Below, one piece after another: positions 51,461-52,233 of a stretch of 52,233 nucleotides of DNA. The DNA is taken from the NCBI GenBank assembly GCA_902796885.1, contig CADBQY010000061.1, positions 1 to 52,233 of the forward strand, written 5' to 3'. The notes below the pieces were generated by a model. It was not told the origin of the DNA and made no database searches. It worked only from the letters and a program-made list of their open reading frames with translations. The DNA is from an uncultured Planctomycetota bacterium. GTDB lineage: Bacteria > Planctomycetota > Planctomycetia > Pirellulales > Thermoguttaceae. The translations under genes and the position numbers were made by a program. How positions within the stretch are numbered: the first letter of the stretch is position 1; every line of letters starts with the position of its first letter.

Positions 51461-52233
51461 GTGAAACGTATCGCTTCGTTTGCCGTTTTGGTGATGCTGG
51501 CATTTGCGGCGCTTCTGCGCGCCGAGTCACCCCTGATGAAAGAGGCGCTCCAGCCGTTCGTCGACCGGGGAGAACTGGCGGGAATGATCTCGGTTCTGGC
51601 GACGAAAGACGCCGTTCTGCAGATCGACTGCGTCGGATACGCCGACCTGGAAAAGAAAGTGCCGATCGCGCCGGATCAGATGATCTGGATCGCCTCGACG
51701 TCGAAAATCTTCACCGGCACCGCGCTGATGATGCTCGTCGACGAGGGGAAAGTTTCGCTGGACGACCCGATCGAAAAGTATTTCCCGGAGATGGCGGATC
51801 TGCGCGTCATTAAATATCAAGACGACGGCGTCATGCTTCTCAAGCCGGCGCAGGTGAAACCGACGGTTCGGCACGCCCTTTCGCACCAGATCGGGTTTCC
51901 GTTCCAGACCAAAATGATGGATAAATTCGGCTCGGACGCGCTTCCCCTGCCGCAGGAGATCTTTGAAGCGAGCCGTACGCCCCTGGCCTTCGAACCGGGA
52001 ACCGATTTCTGCTATTCGGAGCTGGGGATCGATATCGCCGGCGGAATCATCGAGAAGGTGACCGGCCAGAAGTATGAAGATTTTATGCAGGAGCGGATTT
52101 TCGACCCGCTCGGGATGACCGACACGACCCTCTGGCCGAGCGAAGAGATTCAGAACCAGCGGTGGATCAACTGCTATCAGATGGTCGACGGAAAACTCGC
52201 GAAGTGCGACATTCCGATGATGCGCCGTCCCTA
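51461..52233 (+). CDS. Secreted serine beta-lactamase-family protein, 3' end missing
   Basis: The first about 257 codons of an exported protein that continues past the window. The signal peptide is MKRIASFAVLVMLAFAALLR plus AES. The class C/DD-peptidase-like domain has the SxxK nucleophile motif in IASTSKIFTGTALMML. The expected Tyr motif is in FCYSELGIDIAGGII, with Glu where class C enzymes have Asn (YSN/YAN). FDPLGMTDTTLWP is a usual family segment. Such proteins are esterases or D-amino-acid peptidases more often than antibiotic-resistance enzymes. The GTG at 51461 has AAAGGA 7 nt upstream; an in-frame ATG at 51443 has no ribosome site and would add six residues. Confidence 0.85.
   Translation, partial: MKRIASFAVLVMLAFAALLRAESPLMKEALQPFVDRGELAGMISVLATKDAVLQIDCVGYADLEKKVPIAPDQMIWIASTSKIFTGTALMMLVDEGKVSLDDPIEKYFPEMADLRVIKYQDDGVMLLKPAQVKPTVRHALSHQIGFPFQTKMMDKFGSDALPLPQEIFEASRTPLAFEPGTDFCYSELGIDIAGGIIEKVTGQKYEDFMQERIFDPLGMTDTTLWPSEEIQNQRWINCYQMVDGKLAKCDIPMMRRP

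Noticed and set aside
51461-52233. Calling the last gene an antibiotic-resistance beta-lactamase
   Set aside because: The SxxK motif is present but the Tyr motif is YSE, the C-terminal motif lies outside the window, and most such family members are esterases or peptidases.

Overview
GC-rich (roughly 60-65% by eye) chromosomal DNA from a Gram-negative, diderm bacterium. Two adjacent outer-membrane beta-barrel genes, many Sec signal peptides, a type III glutamine synthetase, SUMF1-domain secreted proteins, a caspase-like/PDZ protein and a Wzc-type tyrosine kinase together suggest the PVC group, most likely a Planctomycetota member. That placement is inferred from gene content; no rRNA or other phylogenetic marker was used. 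I saw no tRNA, rRNA, CRISPR array, insertion sequence or phage gene. The two outermost genes run off the window.

Region 1 (1-17.5 kb) is a nitrogen-assimilation island. On the minus strand gltB, gltD and a NifA-like sigma-54 activator (GAF-AAA+-Fis) lie in series. Divergent from them are glnN (glutamine synthetase III), carA, carB, amtB and a P-II gene. Near-consensus sigma-54 (-24/-12) promoters precede glnN and amtB, and a weaker one precedes gltB. AT-rich dyads with an ACA-N4-TGT core lie upstream of the glnN, gltB and amtB promoters and immediately upstream of carA. The simplest reading is a local circuit: the NifA-like protein binds the dyads and drives ammonium uptake (AmtB/P-II), assimilation (GlnN, GltBD) and perhaps glutamine use by CarAB. 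The P-II protein has Ser instead of the uridylylated Tyr51.

Region 2 (17.5-31.5 kb) is accessory: a membrane-anchored acidic protein, two tandem paralogous secreted proteins of about 945 residues (probable TIM barrel plus beta-sandwich, family not recognised), two secreted SUMF1-domain proteins, peptidase T, an L-lactate permease and a secreted beta-propeller protein of GH32/43-like pattern.

Region 3 (31.5-43.5 kb) mixes housekeeping and envelope genes: holB and birA (minus), two outer-membrane beta-barrel proteins plus a FliJ-like coiled-coil protein (plus), a GT39-type membrane glycosyltransferase, a secreted protein with a faint secretin-like C-terminus, and a fatty-acid operon rpmF-fabD-fabG-acpP-fabF (minus). 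rpmF is only 59 codons. acpP-fabF have their own promoters.

Region 4 (43.5-52.2 kb) has a Wzc-type tyrosine autokinase with a Tyr/Gly-rich tail, a secreted caspase-like/PDZ protein lacking the caspase catalytic motifs, a minus-strand series of glycerophosphodiesterase, a UmuD-like protein without the catalytic dyad and a GH36 alpha-galactosidase-like protein, and the start of a serine beta-lactamase-family protein. Vegetative promoters of TTGAAA-N17-TAnnAT type can be read upstream of several of these genes.
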